A DNA stretch of 64,000 nt, from NCBI GenBank assembly GCA_037577475.1, contig CM075202.1:9568501-9632500 (forward strand), given 5' to 3'. The stretch comes from Chaunax sp. Z400. Taxonomy: Eukaryota > Chordata > Actinopteri > Lophiiformes > Chaunacidae. This document shows positions 35,705 to 47,310 of this stretch, one piece after another; position 1 is the stretch's first letter, and each line of letters opens with the position of its first letter. The notes under the pieces were generated by a model. The model had not been told where the DNA came from and did not search any database. It saw only the letters and a program-made list of their open reading frames with translations. A program made the position numbers and the translations under genes.

Positions 35705-36203
35705 GTAAGGCAACAACACTGATTTTCCTGAGAACTTCATGTCAAGTGGGAGCAATTTTTGGAGTTATAGAGCTATATAAATGCTTAGTGAGGCTTTGCT
35801 GGATAATAACAAAGCAGGCTTGAAAAAAAAAGGCAAGTTGTATAAGAAACTTGAAGACTGTTACTGTCATTTAGAAACAATGGTTATGTTTCCTGAACTA
35901 TCCAAAAAGTTAAGTTGTAGGAAGCTTAAAAGTGGCCAGATGTCATTGATCTTTACCCTATAACTTTACATAATATGGCGTCCAGGAACACAGCTTGCAT
36001 TGCCCAAGTTTCCTGCATAAGTCCCTCTGTAGATTCAGAGGCGGTGCAACGAATCACAAAACTCACGGTTCAGATCAGATCACATTTTTTGAGTCACAGA
36101 TCAGATCAATTTTCGGATCAGCAAAAAAAAAAAAAAGGAGACAATTACAACTTTGACTTCAACTAATGTAACTAATTCTTTTTGACCCCATTGTGTCCCT
36201 CAG
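35705..36203 (+). other. sash1: sash1 last intron with dispersed repeat
   Basis: Intron of 499 bases before the terminal exon. A probable repeat at 36040-36136 ends in an A-run only about 65 bases upstream of the acceptor. Confidence 0.75.
36040..36136. repeat. probable dispersed fish repeat with A-rich end
   Basis: The segment has a repeated TCAGATCAGATCA motif and runs from GGTGCAACGAATCACAAAAC to a run of A. It resembles, from memory, a multicopy fish element. The poly-A end suggests a retroposed copy on the + strand, but no target duplication was identified. Confidence 0.4.
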
Positions 36204-36464
36204 ATCCCGTCTGGAGGTTTGACAGAGATGTGCCGGAAGCCTCTGCCCTCAGGTAACATCAGCACAGTGTCTGATTGGCTCGTCTCCATCGGCCTGCCCA
36301 TGTACACCACGTCTCTGGCAGCGGCAGGAATCGACACGCTGAGTCGTGTGGCCTCCTTAACGGAGAGCAACGTGTGGGAAGCTGGAGTACGGGATGAAAG
36401 ACACGTCCGTCGGCTGATTAGCGGGGCACGATTGGTCAGCACACACAGAGTCGTGCAGTCCTAA
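36204..36464 (+). CDS. sash1: sash1 exon 20, second SAM domain and stop
   Basis: The acceptor CCCTCAG precedes 86 codons plus TAA. IPSGGLTEMCRKPLPSGN leads into SAM2, with TVSDWLVSIGLPMYTTSLAA, then AGIDTLSRVASLTESNVWEA and a GVRDERHVRRLISGARL helix. Human has IPSGGLTEICRKP, VSDWLISIGLPMY and a similar helix. The C-terminal tail STHRVVQS differs from the human tail. Confidence 0.96.
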   Translation: MPSGGLTEMCRKPLPSGNISTVSDWLVSIGLPMYTTSLAAAGIDTLSRVASLTESNVWEAGVRDERHVRRLISGARLVSTHRVVQS

Positions 36465-36806
36465 CCATGGAGTCTTATAGAATAAGAGGTATTAACTCAC
36501 TGGTCAGTACCATCTCATTTAAACATGGTCAGTAGGCGGCCAAAGGTCAACATGACCCAACGTTCACGAGAGTTTCCTGGACACTACAGCAGACCCTGTC
36601 TGGCATGTGTCAAAAGACAAAGTGAGCAGCCCTGCTCTCTGATTTTCTCTCTTTATCACGCTTTTGTCAGATGTTTACGGTATTGAAGAGTTTCTCTGAA
36701 CAGCCAAGACAAGATATCGACTGCCTTTTTAAAAAAAAAAAAAAATCTGTAGACTCAATCTGTGGGATGGCTTCCATTCTGAGGCCGCCCCCCAAAGTCT
36801 TAAAAA

Positions 36807-36812
36807 AATAAA
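36807..36812 (+). promoter_or_regulatory. sash1: proximal AATAAA polyadenylation signal of sash1
   Basis: AATAAA lies 343 bases after the stop codon, following an A-rich stretch. Its use would give a short 3' UTR form. Confidence 0.45.
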
Positions 36813-38974
36813 GACTTGGATCTGCCTTGTGGGAGGATTGCACACTCTTTTGTAGGACAAGTGTTTGTTTTTTTTAATCCATAAAAGATGGTTTACTTCC
36901 TGCATATTTCATAAGTGCTTCATTTTCATGGTTTTGTGGAAAGACAACATTATGAGGGTCTTGTAAGGAAGTAACTCAGCCAAAGTGATTTACTTCCCAT
37001 TCAACGTTTCAGTTCCACTAATGGGATCATAACAACGACGACAGAGTTCATCTAACATCTGGACTTGTAATCAGCTTAATACTGTACGTGCACCACTCTA
37101 TGCATAACTGGTGGTTTTGAGATGGCTTATTTTGTATCATGTTTCTGTATTATAGCTTAATGCATATTTGAATTTTAAAATGATTTTTATCTTGAAATTT
37201 GTGTTTTGCTTCTTGAATGTTGCAGCCTTATTTTTTTAGGCCATTTCTCAGTCATTGCTAAGCTGAAATAAGCTGACATCACACCTTTATATTTCATATC
37301 TTATTGGATCATTTTTCACTACATACGAATCTCTGATGCACAACCTGCTCTGGTAGAAATATGAACATAGAAAACTCTGTTTTTACGCCAGTAATCACAA
37401 TCTGCTTTCAATGCAACGATACATTCCTTGTGTATTCAAGCACATATTAAGTAGCCTTACCATTCTGAATGAATTACATCATGAAATTGAACATATCACA
37501 CTGACATTACCATGACTGAGGGTGTACTGTGCTAATGGTGCAAGTCTTTCTTTTTTTTGTTCTGAATGGGTCTGAGAAAAAAACATTTTGAGACTCAACC
37601 AGATAATTACAGTGATGCACAGGGACGTGGATTGAAAAACATGCCTCTCTTGGATTGTGGTTTCTGTGCTTATGAGGCCCAGATGACAAACCACAAATAC
37701 ATTGTTTTAACATCCCAACACATTCACTGTACAGGTTCCATGAAGAGGGCTGTGGGACTAAAGGAGGGAGGAGAAAATAAAAGTGTTCCAAAGATACAGC
37801 TGACATCTGGGCTGTCATATCTGGAATTTATTAGATTGTCTACACTTTGGTTACAGTGTTGAGCATTAATAGCTCAATAATGAGCAGTTTGTTTTAAACA
37901 AACTACACTGTATTTATAATCAGTACTGGTCTGGAATTCTTAATTAGACTTCTTCCAACCACACTGAAGATAGATGGGAAGAATAGTAAATAATAATTGG
38001 AAGGGTTGAACTCCATGTTCGGAGACAGAATGACAGTAAATAGACTTGCAAATCATGGAAACACGGCATCAGTCAAAGCTGTTACTAAAACTATGGGTCA
38101 AAAACTAAATTGAAAACAACCAGAAAGTAATTTCATTTGCATACTCTACATGAAATGTAGCTAACAATTTTTTTTCCTCTTATTTCTAACAATGAAGGTC
38201 TATCTTTCATATTCAGAACTGAAGACTTATTCCATGGATTTCATATTTAAAATTTGACCAAGTTTTATTGCCAAAATTAGAAGATTTTTTTTTCTTTTCT
38301 TTTTTTGCAGGGGGTATTTGATAGATATTTGATGCCTGTTTTTCTCATCAATCAAAGTGGCGCTCTGAGAAATGCGAGAATGGGGTCATTCTAAAAAAAA
38401 GTAAAAGACCCACAGATGGCTTTGTGAAGAATGAAAATACTGACACTGTAAATGCACTTTAGAGGGTAAATCTAGCTATTTTACAGGTGAAATTGGCCAC
38501 ATTTTGTTCAAAGGTCCATAAATGGACATTTGTTTCAGGTATTGTAAAGGTTTTCAGTGAGTTATGCTGGTATTTTAGTATTGAGTTCCCAATGTCAAGT
38601 TTAATAACCATTCACAGGTTAACGTCTTACCCGTTATTCATTTCCAGTTTGTTTTTACGATCTTACAAAAATTAATTCTTAATTACATATATGAAATGCC
38701 AAGCAGACATCGCCCATTCTATATATGTAATTGATATTTAAATAACTTATTTTTTGCGTTTTTCATATATACTGTAATTAGCTGTACTATATAAATAGCA
38801 ATACCTTCCTGCATAATGCATATTGCTTTAGCCAGTGAGGATCTACAATATGTATTGTAAAATATGTGTACAAATTATTTTATTTGGTTTTCATCTAATG
38901 ATTGTGCATACAGATTTGCTTGTGTATTGAAACAACAAAAGTAATGTCCATAGCAATTTGTCATTCTGAAACAT

Positions 38975-38980
38975 AATAAA
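38975..38980 (+). promoter_or_regulatory. sash1: distal AATAAA polyadenylation signal of sash1
   Basis: AATAAA in the context ACATAATAAAAACTG, followed by a GT-containing stretch (CATATGTTGG, then GATTGTC) of the kind found downstream of cleavage sites. It is the best candidate for the major gene end about 2.5 kb beyond the stop. Confidence 0.5.
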
Positions 38981-41395
38981 AACTGTTTCTTGCCATATGT
39001 TGGCTTCTGATTGTCACTATGCACTTAAACACATACTGTACACAGGGTGAGGTCAAAGAAAATATACTGAGCAAATAAAAAAAAAAAAGCATATTTCTAA
39101 GAACCCAATATGTTCCTTTCACTTGCCCTAATCTATTGAAACAAACAAACGTGCGATACATAGGAATGACTTTTAAGTGCTCAAAACCAAAACATGTTAA
39201 ATCATGCATAACCATCAATTAGTCATGACATAACCATAACAGTCATTGGTGTCTGGCTTTCGCCGTAATGCCAGTTCTCCAGCCTTGTTCATGATAAGAA
39301 GCCTCAAATACGAGCTGCGACTGTTCTCCAGTTGATCTGATCCCCAATTGGATCAAACTTTGTCCCAAAAAGACTGCATCTAAGAAGGTTTTACCTGTAT
39401 ATTTCAGCCAAGTTTGGGTATCCTGTGTGAGAAGACGACTTCACAAGCATTTCATTCAAAGAATGACAACAACAAAAAAGTTGCTGGGACCTTAACAAAA
39501 AGAGGAGCCACTATTCAATCATTTATTCAATCACTTTCCTTCACATCTCTGTAATAAGCAGTTAGCTTTCCAGTTCATGACTTCCAGAGATGCAAGTAGT
39601 CATCCAATTTAAAATGTGTCAGGAGGAGAAGATGAGACCTTACTACAGATGAGGACTGCCTCAGGTTTTTCCCCATCATTATGAACCACTCTCCTCTGTG
39701 GTGTATATCGTGACTGTAACTGTGTAGTGAGAAGTTCTTCAAATTCTGCTGGGAAATCATGATATTTGGTTCATCAGACTCATTTGACTCAATGCCTCAT
39801 ATTATATGCATAAATACACCTTTCAAATACTCTGATACTGAATCTTGTGCATGCATGCTCTTACACTCTAAGGTGAATATTTTATATATCTCTGCACACA
39901 AATATACAGCTCTTTCATTTTGGTCACAAATAATACATAAAATGTTTTTTTTAGAATATATTCTCTATTTATGCTTATAGACTTCAAGTACTTGAATTAA
40001 TTAATATGTTTATTCTTATGCACCAAAACACCAAGGCCAATTCCACATATATGAAACGCTGCTTGGCAATAAACCTGATTTTAACTTCACAGTAAAGTGT
40101 TCTTGATTTTATTTTAGCATAACTGCAATGAACCAATGAACACATTTTGATAGTTCCCTTCTATGAGTGGATCATGGCATACCTTATCATTACTGAGCAT
40201 GAACAGCAGACACAAAGCACATAGTCACAGAATAGGATATATATTCCTCACCAATTAACTAATGAGTGTGATACTTGTGAGGAAATCCTCTTGAGACTCA
40301 TTTCCTCCCTAGGAAAACGAAAGTCGCTTAAGAAGCTCCTCTGAAAGTTTGTGGAATGTGGGACACCTGACTCCTAAAGCTTACTTATAGTGATGGAGGG
40401 CAAATCTGACCGTCTGGATTTGTATCTCCCAGAGTTATTCCCTTTGCAGTGAATCCTACTGATTCTCATTTTGGGAGACTTACCTCAATTAAGGAGCCTG
40501 TTAGTCTGAAGTAGGAACCCTTTAGACAGTGGGCTTTCTTCAAATGTGCAATGATCTTGCCAAAATGAGGTTAATTTCTGTTTCTTGCTATTATCCAAAC
40601 ATAATTTCCTCTAATAAGGCTTTATCAGTGCACATTAGACCTAGAGCAACCACGGGTAGGTAGAGACCACATTATATTCCCAAGTAATAAATTCTTCACA
40701 CCTGACACACTGGTAACTTCAGGCACTGTTTTATTCCTTGAATCCTGTATGACACATTGGGTTTATTACATTTTAAACATTTGTCCTGGTTGTCCCGTCT
40801 ATGCGTGCTTCCTCTCCATGCTCAGGTGTCACACCACTGGAAATCAATTGGTTTGAATCCCACAGTCAGTCGTTTAGATTAGACTGAACCTGATTTACAG
40901 CAGTGACCTTACTCACATCAATACTGTAGTTAAGCATAATCAACTCCTGTGTTGCGTGGGGAATTGGGCTGGCAGGGCTTTAAATTTATAATGCTCTCAC
41001 TCTTAATGTTCCTAGCTTGCAAAATACTGGACTGTAAAATTTACAATTCATTTACCTGTGAAAAACCAGGCCGATGAGACCTCAATGGAATTATTGTGCT
41101 TTTCTGTTTTTCATAGCCATTGTTGACTAAAATCGCTGTCACCGCTGAAAGTATATTAGACTCTTGGGGAGGTAGTTGCTGTGTTGAAAGACTGTTGTGA
41201 CCTCCTAAATGCAGGTGTAGTCTAATGGTGGGGTTTGTGTTGCTGAGGAAAAATATATGACTTAGTGTAGCCTGAGGGGAAAGAGAAAGTTAAACACACA
41301 CTTAAACAGAAGACACAGTTACTCAGCTTTCAACTGACATCAAATGTCTTAACGATTTTTCTTAAAGCTGTGAAGAGACAACTCTTTCCAATTTT

Positions 41396-41715
41396 GTACG
41401 TAAGTAAAACCTTATTTACGCATCACCTTTTTAAACATAAGTTACAAATTGCTTTGCATAAAGCAGTAGACCATAAATCACATCAGGGCAACAACAGTCA
41501 AAATACAAAGAAAGTGCATTATAAATACAAACAAGCATTCAGAATGCAAAGTAATCAATCTAACTATATTAAAAAAAAGACAACTTAAAAATAGCGTTTT
41601 AACGCAGTCAACAGACTGAGGGAGGGAGGGGGGGGGGGAGGTTGTTCCAGAGGTTGGGTGCTCGGGCAACAAATGAGCAGTCGCCTTAAGTTTTGAGTTT
41701 GGTCCTCGGTACAGA
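41396..41715 (-). mobile_element. 3' end of a non-LTR retrotransposon (L2/Rex-like LINE)
   Basis: Read on the minus strand, 41715-41568 translates to SVPRTKLKT, a stop, then GDCSFVARAPNLWNNLPPP. After a frame shift in a C-run it continues SVDCVKTLFLSCLF. This is the usual C-terminal end of reverse-transcriptase proteins in fish LINEs (GDRAFSVAAPxLWNxLP...FKxxLKTxLF). The following minus-strand DNA, with GCAAAGCAATTTGTAACTTA and a GTAAATAAGGTTTTACTTA stretch, resembles the 3' tail of such elements. The copy is 5'-truncated and dead. Confidence 0.7.
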
Positions 41716-41953
41716 CAGAAAATACAGATTGGAATAATGACTGTGAATAATAACTACTTTACACCGGTCACCGTCATGTTTATTTCAAGGAAAATTGTTA
41801 TGTCTGTGCATCTAATGCCATATGATCTCACAAGAGCATGAATAACCTATATAAATAGAGCTGTACTATCATCTAATAGTCAACATTTTGCATCTGTTTA
41901 TTGTGCAATCTGTGTATACTCTTGTGCTTTCTTTTTACCTGTTTATCTGTTGT

Positions 41954-41976
41954 TATCTATCTATCTATCTATCTAT
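41954..41976. repeat. TATC microsatellite
   Basis: Between five and six copies of TATC/CTAT follow GTTGTTATC. A short array. Confidence 0.8.
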
Positions 41977-42240
41977 GTAAATAATAAGGCAACCACTCAC
42001 TCATATCTGCTAGAATAAAAACTGTAAATTCTCAGCTGATTTAAGACTCTCTCCTCTCACCTCTTGTCAGTCTCTACTATCACAAATCAGCATGGTTCCC
42101 ACATGAATGCCCACGGACTCTCCCTGATCACTGGGTGACGCTGTTTTACGCACTGCAACCCATACGGAATTCTGTATGAGGTGGAAGTTGTTCCCCTTTC
42201 CACGTTCAGTAATCTGACACCCCCCCCAAAAAAAACTCGA

Positions 42241-42495
42241 CAGAAGGATGGACCCTTAAGTCGAGTGGAAGGACGGAAGGAAGGCGCAGTCACCCTACGA
42301 GCGCAAACGGGAGGGACCGAGGGAAAGTGAGACGCTGTGCGCAAAAATCAACACCGTGGCCACGGCACTGGTTGGGCGCTGGGTGCATGCGCGTCTCCAA
42401 AATAACTGGCTGTTCGCCTCAAATGATCTCAAATCGACAAGTTTCACTCTCCACAGGCGGATGGGTGACTTTCCACGGCGCTTTGTGAGGAGTAG
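42241..42495 (+). promoter_or_regulatory. ust: presumed ust promoter and 5' UTR, CpG-enriched
   Basis: This stretch has many more CG dinucleotides than the surrounding DNA. It contains TGCATGCGCG near 42384-42393, similar to an NRF1 site, and a perfect palindrome CCGTGGCCACGG at 42354-42365. No TATA box is obvious. A stop codon (TAG at 42493-42495) directly precedes the ust ATG in frame. The transcription start cannot be placed from sequence. Confidence 0.5.
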
Positions 42496-42727
42496 ATGAT
42501 GAAGAATTCCAGCAGCAGTCCCCTTCAAAGCAACAACAAGACTTCCAACAACATCAAAGAACGAAACAACAAAAAGTACAGTTTACTCTACGCGGTACCG
42601 TCACGATTTTCCCTGCGAGATTATGGTTTCTGCATGGCTACGCTGTTCCTCTTCTGTGTCGGTTCCCTTTTCTACCAGCTGAACGGAGGACCCCCAGAAG
42701 TCCTGCTGGACATCCGACAGTATCTCG
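42496..42727 (+). CDS. ust: uronyl 2-sulfotransferase, exon 1
   Basis: Start at ATG 42496, immediately after an in-frame TAG; a second ATG follows as codon 2. Residues 1-42 form an Asn/Ser/Lys-rich cytosolic tail, residues 43-62 (YGFCMATLFLFCVGSLFYQL) the transmembrane signal-anchor, and residues 63-77 begin the stem. RFSLRDYGFCMAT and the QYLG region match human UST closely, while the extreme N-terminus differs. The exon ends one base into a Gly codon at donor GTAAGA. UST is a type II Golgi enzyme that transfers sulfate from PAPS to the 2-O position of uronic acids in dermatan/chondroitin sulfate. The catalytic domain is encoded by later exons, not present here. Confidence 0.9.
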
Positions 42728-43600
42728 GTAAGAACTTTTCATTTTTTCTGGTCAGGCTGAAGCACGGCATCATCTTAGAGACATTTTGAATAAAAAGTCG
42801 CACTGCATGTCTAGACACCCTTCTTTGATTAGACACGTCAAGGAGAGTTCATCCTAAATGAGAGTTAATGATCGGGCAAACGTGTCTTTTACGAAATCCA
42901 CCGGAGGCCACAGCGTCCGCTCTCAGCCCCGTTCACCCCCAGGAGATATCTTCATGTCCACTGATCATTCATAACGTTAAATCAATAAAAGAGGCTACAC
43001 AGGGGGAGTTACTGCAAACTGGATACTCACATGATCACACATGAGCTAATCTCAGCGTTTCCCCCTATTTTAAAAAAAATCGAATTATTCATACTAAAAC
43101 CTGAGGAATTCCCCTTTGGACCATTTGAATATCAGTTCTGACTTGTCGGAGCGAGATCGGGATCTATTATGGTAACAGCTTAACAACTGTTGAAACTGAT
43201 ACTGTGGATGGATGATGCCTGACACCTTTTACACCGCCAGCTGGTGCGCTCCATCCACACAGCGGTCATTACGCACGACTGGCACCGGTGGAACAAGGCG
43301 CGACAGTATTCTGAAGGCATAAAGGAGTCGATGTGTCTTTAACTTGATGTTTCTATTATTGAATAAGTGACATGCACGTGGAGTTGTTTGCTGATATACT
43401 GTAGGTGCCCAATTGTTTTCTCCTCAAAGAGCTATTTTTTCATTTAAACATTTTATATCCTGAGATGAACACCCAACAGGAAGAAAGTAGATAAGATCTA
43501 TAAGCCTCCTGTGGTTACACACATGTGGGTGTGTGTAGGTGTTGGTGCTGACCTTCTATCTTCCATCTGTCAGTCACGGCTCCAAATTGTTCTGCAGCTT

Positions 43601-43639
43601 GTGTGTGTGTGTGCGTTTGCGTGTGTGTGTGTGTGCGTT

Positions 43640-43676
<37 letters not shown>
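43601..43676. repeat. compound GT microsatellite
   Basis: GT blocks separated by two copies of GCGTTTGC, about 76 bases. It is similar in style to the compound CA array in sash1. Confidence 0.9.
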
Positions 43677-43677
<1 letters not shown>

Positions 43678-44905
43678 GAAAGGAGGTCCTGTTACTACTG
43701 TTACTACCTATTTCTCGCAGAGGGCTCGAGGCCTTTATGACATGATAAACATTTGGAACAGAATGAGAGTGACTCACCAAGTCTGCAACTAATCCTGTGG
43801 GTCAGATTGGTTTCCTGTAGACACACACTCGCACAAACTCACCCACACGTATGCATGCATGAACACACATGCCTGCACACTCTGTCAGATATATTGATTT
43901 GGTCCAGTCTCACAGATCATAAACACAGACGTTTTCTATGTGTAGTTTTTTCACAGTACAGATTGTTGCGCAGATCAAATTAAAGGCCCGCTTTATCGCT
44001 TCATTTTATCATAGAGAGCATCAATACTTTCCTCTGAAATACAACTTGATTGCATCAGCAGACGCTACATAAACAAAGCAACATTCACTCAGATAAAGCA
44101 TCGGAGCCTAATGTGATTTCGAAATTGCAGCAGTCGATGCGAGTTCATTTTATTCTAGAGTAATTGCACAAAGCTAATGCGCACCAGTCAGATGTTATGT
44201 CTCTTACGTACACTTTCTCACTAAGGACCACTCTGCTGTCTCTTAGAGCCGAGTGTCAGCTGCTGTGTCGTACAGGATGGAGCTTGTGCTTGTACTGCTG
44301 GAGCAGATAAGCACAAAAACACCCCAACAAACAGCCGTACATTTCAAAACCCCAACTGACAGAGACAAACGTATCGTTTGCACTGACATAATCCACCAGT
44401 GTTTAAAAAAAACGTATGCAGGAACTCCCTCTATTAGAAGATGAATGAATGCCTGAGCCCAATTGCACGGCATGATTTCCACAGCAACCCTGCACAGAGA
44501 CCCCGAGGACCTGAGCTTTGTCAAAACCTGACTCCTCTATACTCTATCGACCTCAGGAGGAGGGGGTTCTTATGTAACAGCAACACAAACACACTTTTGC
44601 ACCTCTTTTGGGATCTGGATGACTAATCATATCCACTCATTATGCTGCTGGAGCAGGGGAAAAAATTGATATGTCAAATTTCAGTAATGAGGAAATAAAG
44701 GTCAGGTAACTTTTTCCAGTTGGAAATAAGAAATGAATAAAATTCTCACATTTTGTGTTAGATTCTGGAAGGTTCTGATGTTGGGCAGAAGGAAAAAAAC
44801 AGGTAGCTATACATAGGCCTCAGATGTGGTCTGCTTATCACCCTCATCCTAAAGAAACCTGTGGTCTTGAGTATAAAGAGGAGAGAACAGAGAAATATGT
44901 GAGAA

Positions 44906-44941
44906 GGGGGTGGGGGGGTGGGGGTGGGGGAGGGGGGGTGG
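44906..44941. repeat. G-rich tract with quadruplex potential
   Basis: Successive G-runs of five to seven bases separated by single T or A, six runs in 36 bases on the + strand. This meets the usual pattern for a G-quadruplex. Confidence 0.85.
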
Positions 44942-45430
44942 AGAAATGTCTGTGTAGCATGTCCCTGTGATTTGGTGGGAAAATGACCTGTGCTCTTTGA
45001 AAGAAAGTTATTTTCACAGAAAACTTCGACAGCTTCTCTCTTCTTCATCTTCGCCCCTGCCAATTACAGACGCTCTCTGTCTCCATCTCTCTTTCAACTC
45101 AATGTTTTCTGTCTCAGGTTCATAGATTGATGAGTTTTCAGGCGAGTCAGGAACTGAAATGCAGTAAACTGCGTGGAGGAAACTCTCCAGCCCACCAAGT
45201 GGAATTAATCAGAAAATAAAGAAGATATTTAGTATTAATAACTGTTCAGTTTATGCAAACTGTTTGTGTTTGATAACAGGGTTAGGTTAGGTATAATTTA
45301 TTAATCCTCACCTGACTTTTTTTTCTTCTTTTTTTTGGCTGCATAGTGCCAAAGATGAAGGTGAGCATTCCTGCTGAAGTAAATGAATGTGAGTGTGTAT
45401 GGAAAAGAGAATAGTAGGTTGATTTTGTCC

Positions 45431-45432
<2 letters not shown>

Positions 45433-45504
<72 letters not shown>
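45433..45504. repeat. pure GT microsatellite, 36 repeats
   Basis: Seventy-two uninterrupted bases of GT. The lack of interruptions suggests a highly variable locus. Confidence 0.95.
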
Positions 45505-45506
<2 letters not shown>

Positions 45507-46729
45507 GGTTTGTGTGCTTCTCTCAGCCAGACACACAGTAGAGGGAACAGACCCTGTTTTGTTTGGGCCGGAGGGGAGGTCGGTGTTTGAGGGTGTCACT
45601 CAACATTTAGCTGCAGTGACTGAAACATGCAGACCCTTCGACCTGAGGGCGTACCAAGAAGTGAGCTTAATGGGTAAGCGAGGTATGTTGAGCTTTACGG
45701 TAATGATGTAACCAAACGAACCGATGTAATTCCTGCACAGCAGCATTAACTATATGCATCATGCAGAAATCTACCGGCATTCATTATGGGACAGCGTCAG
45801 ACCTAAGTATAATGTACTGTATATGCACAATGATATGCTGTGCCAACTTTCAATTTTAAGAACTTTAAAAATGTACAAGGCCTTGAGACCATGCATTTAG
45901 TGGTCATTTACAAATTTACACCATATTTCTGCCAGCAGTCCTCTCCTGCCTTATTTTCAGCAGCCGTGTTGCTCCTTGCTGTAATTTTTTTTCTCTTCCA
46001 CGTTCTTCAAAGCTATCCATTATAACAACCTGCTCCTCTTGACTGAAGTGAGTAATAGATGATTGGTTCATTTTGTGTGGAATAAGGGTCAAATGACACA
46101 CCAAAGGCTTCTTTTCATAGGATTGCACACTGAGCTTGAAGCAGAAAGCCCGGGTTCAAAGAAAGTTGATAACCGCCATCGTGATACTCATTATGTCTGA
46201 CTGGGGCTTTAGGCTTTGTCGAACCAGCTCATGCAAAGAAAGCCCGACTGTCTGCTCACCACTCTGAATTCCTATCATTGCCTCACTCACACACACACAC
46301 CCCCTCTCAATCTCTCTTTTTCTCTCACACATACTGATGTTACCTCGACCACTTTGCAAGAAAGCCCACATCAGAGTAATGCATCTGTGTTGCAAAGGTG
46401 TGTGTCTCCATCCATGTTAATGCACACTCACACCTGAGTGTACAGTGATCCCCTCCCCCAATGTTTGACTTGGCTGAGCTGGAGAGTCTCTGAATTAAAC
46501 ATGATTAAATTCAGGTTTTTTGGGGTTTTTTTGAAAGTCAGACAGCTCATTTCTCTGCTGTAGGCCACCCTGACTGTTCACAGGTCACAGAAACACTGAT
46601 GTGGAGCTAAAATTGTGCTGAATGACTGAATTAACTATAATCAAAAGTCAACTTTGGGATCTTTTTATAGCAGAAACTGTCTCCAGTTCTGGTAAAAATG
46701 CCACGCATTTAACAGAAACTAGTATTATT

Positions 46730-46799
46730 ACTATTCGATTAGTATTCAAAAAGTGCAGAGCGATTTTCGAACAGTAATTTTGCTTGATGCCCATCCCTA
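46730..46799. mobile_element. hAT-type MITE fragment, right end
   Basis: The end GCCCATCCCTA is the inverted form of the TAGGGATGGGC tip of the element at 4005-4132. The internal CGATTTTCGAACAGTAATTT resembles its right half (CGACTATCGAACAGTATTTT). No left tip was seen, so this copy is truncated or diverged. Confidence 0.6.
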
Positions 46800-47310
46800 C
46801 TTTTAGGATTATCATGATCTCAGTTGGGAAAATTAGTCGTCCTGCTCTTTGATATCGTACACCATACGCTCTATAGCCCCTCTGGGCCAAGAGAGCAAAA
46901 CAGAGAGAAGGGTCTAGAATTTTTGTCTTGGATCCTCCAGGTTTAGCCATCGTTCATGATGGTACGCTGAATCCTCAGAAATGTGGATAAAGTTAAAGTA
47001 GGGGAGACCGGGTATGGTTGAAACACTTTTTGCTTCAGCAACTGTAACTCACTGAATTTTTTTTATCTAGAGTTGTCAAACTTGTATACAACATACCCAC
47101 GATTGCTTACTACAAAGGGAAGCAATTCAAACTTTTTCAAGAATATCACATACTGTACCTCATGAGTTGATGTCACGTACATAGTGTTCCTTTGTTACAA
47201 CCTACCCCACTATCAGGGAAGGTTGTAACACATGCTGGGGTAAGTTGTAACAACTAGACAAAAGAAGCATACGCAGAGGCCACACCATGTGATATACTTC
47301 AAAAACAGGT

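Larger units (their letters stand above)
6957..36464 (+). other. sash1: sash1 gene, coding exons 3-20 (SAM and SH3 domain scaffold)
   Basis: Eighteen exons joined at GT-AG junctions give 3423 bases without a frame break: 1140 residues plus stop, against 1247 in human SASH1. The missing portion matches the N-terminal exons lying outside the window. Domain order (window residues): SLY region about 318-407, SH3 about 484-541, basic segment about 549-565, first SAM about 562-628, proline-rich linker 672-1010, second SAM about 1073-1134. SASH1 is an established scaffold linking TLR4 signalling to TRAF6, TAK1 and IKK, and it affects cell adhesion, migration and pigmentation. Teleosts may carry two copies (sash1a, sash1b); I cannot tell which this is. 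The downstream neighbour ust supports orthology. Confidence 0.93.
36465..39000 (+). other. sash1: sash1 3' untranslated region (end estimated)
   Basis: Non-coding, AT-rich sequence after the stop codon at 36464. AATAAA signals occur at 36807, 37776 and 38975, and the last is followed by a break in sequence character. A long 3' UTR is expected because the human gene also has one of several kilobases. The end at about 39000 is inferred from the last signal. Open frames inside are short and unrecognised. Confidence 0.6.
39001..42240 (+). other. intergenic region between sash1 and ust
   Basis: About 3.2 kb without a recognised gene. It contains a LINE 3' fragment at 41396-41715 and a TATC microsatellite at 41954-41976. 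The rest is AT-rich unique-looking sequence. Confidence 0.7.

Noticed and set aside
45514..45711. Considered as ust exon 2 because of an open frame after the GT array
   Set aside because: The residues do not resemble the UST segment following the signal-anchor, and no suitable acceptor in the right phase was found.
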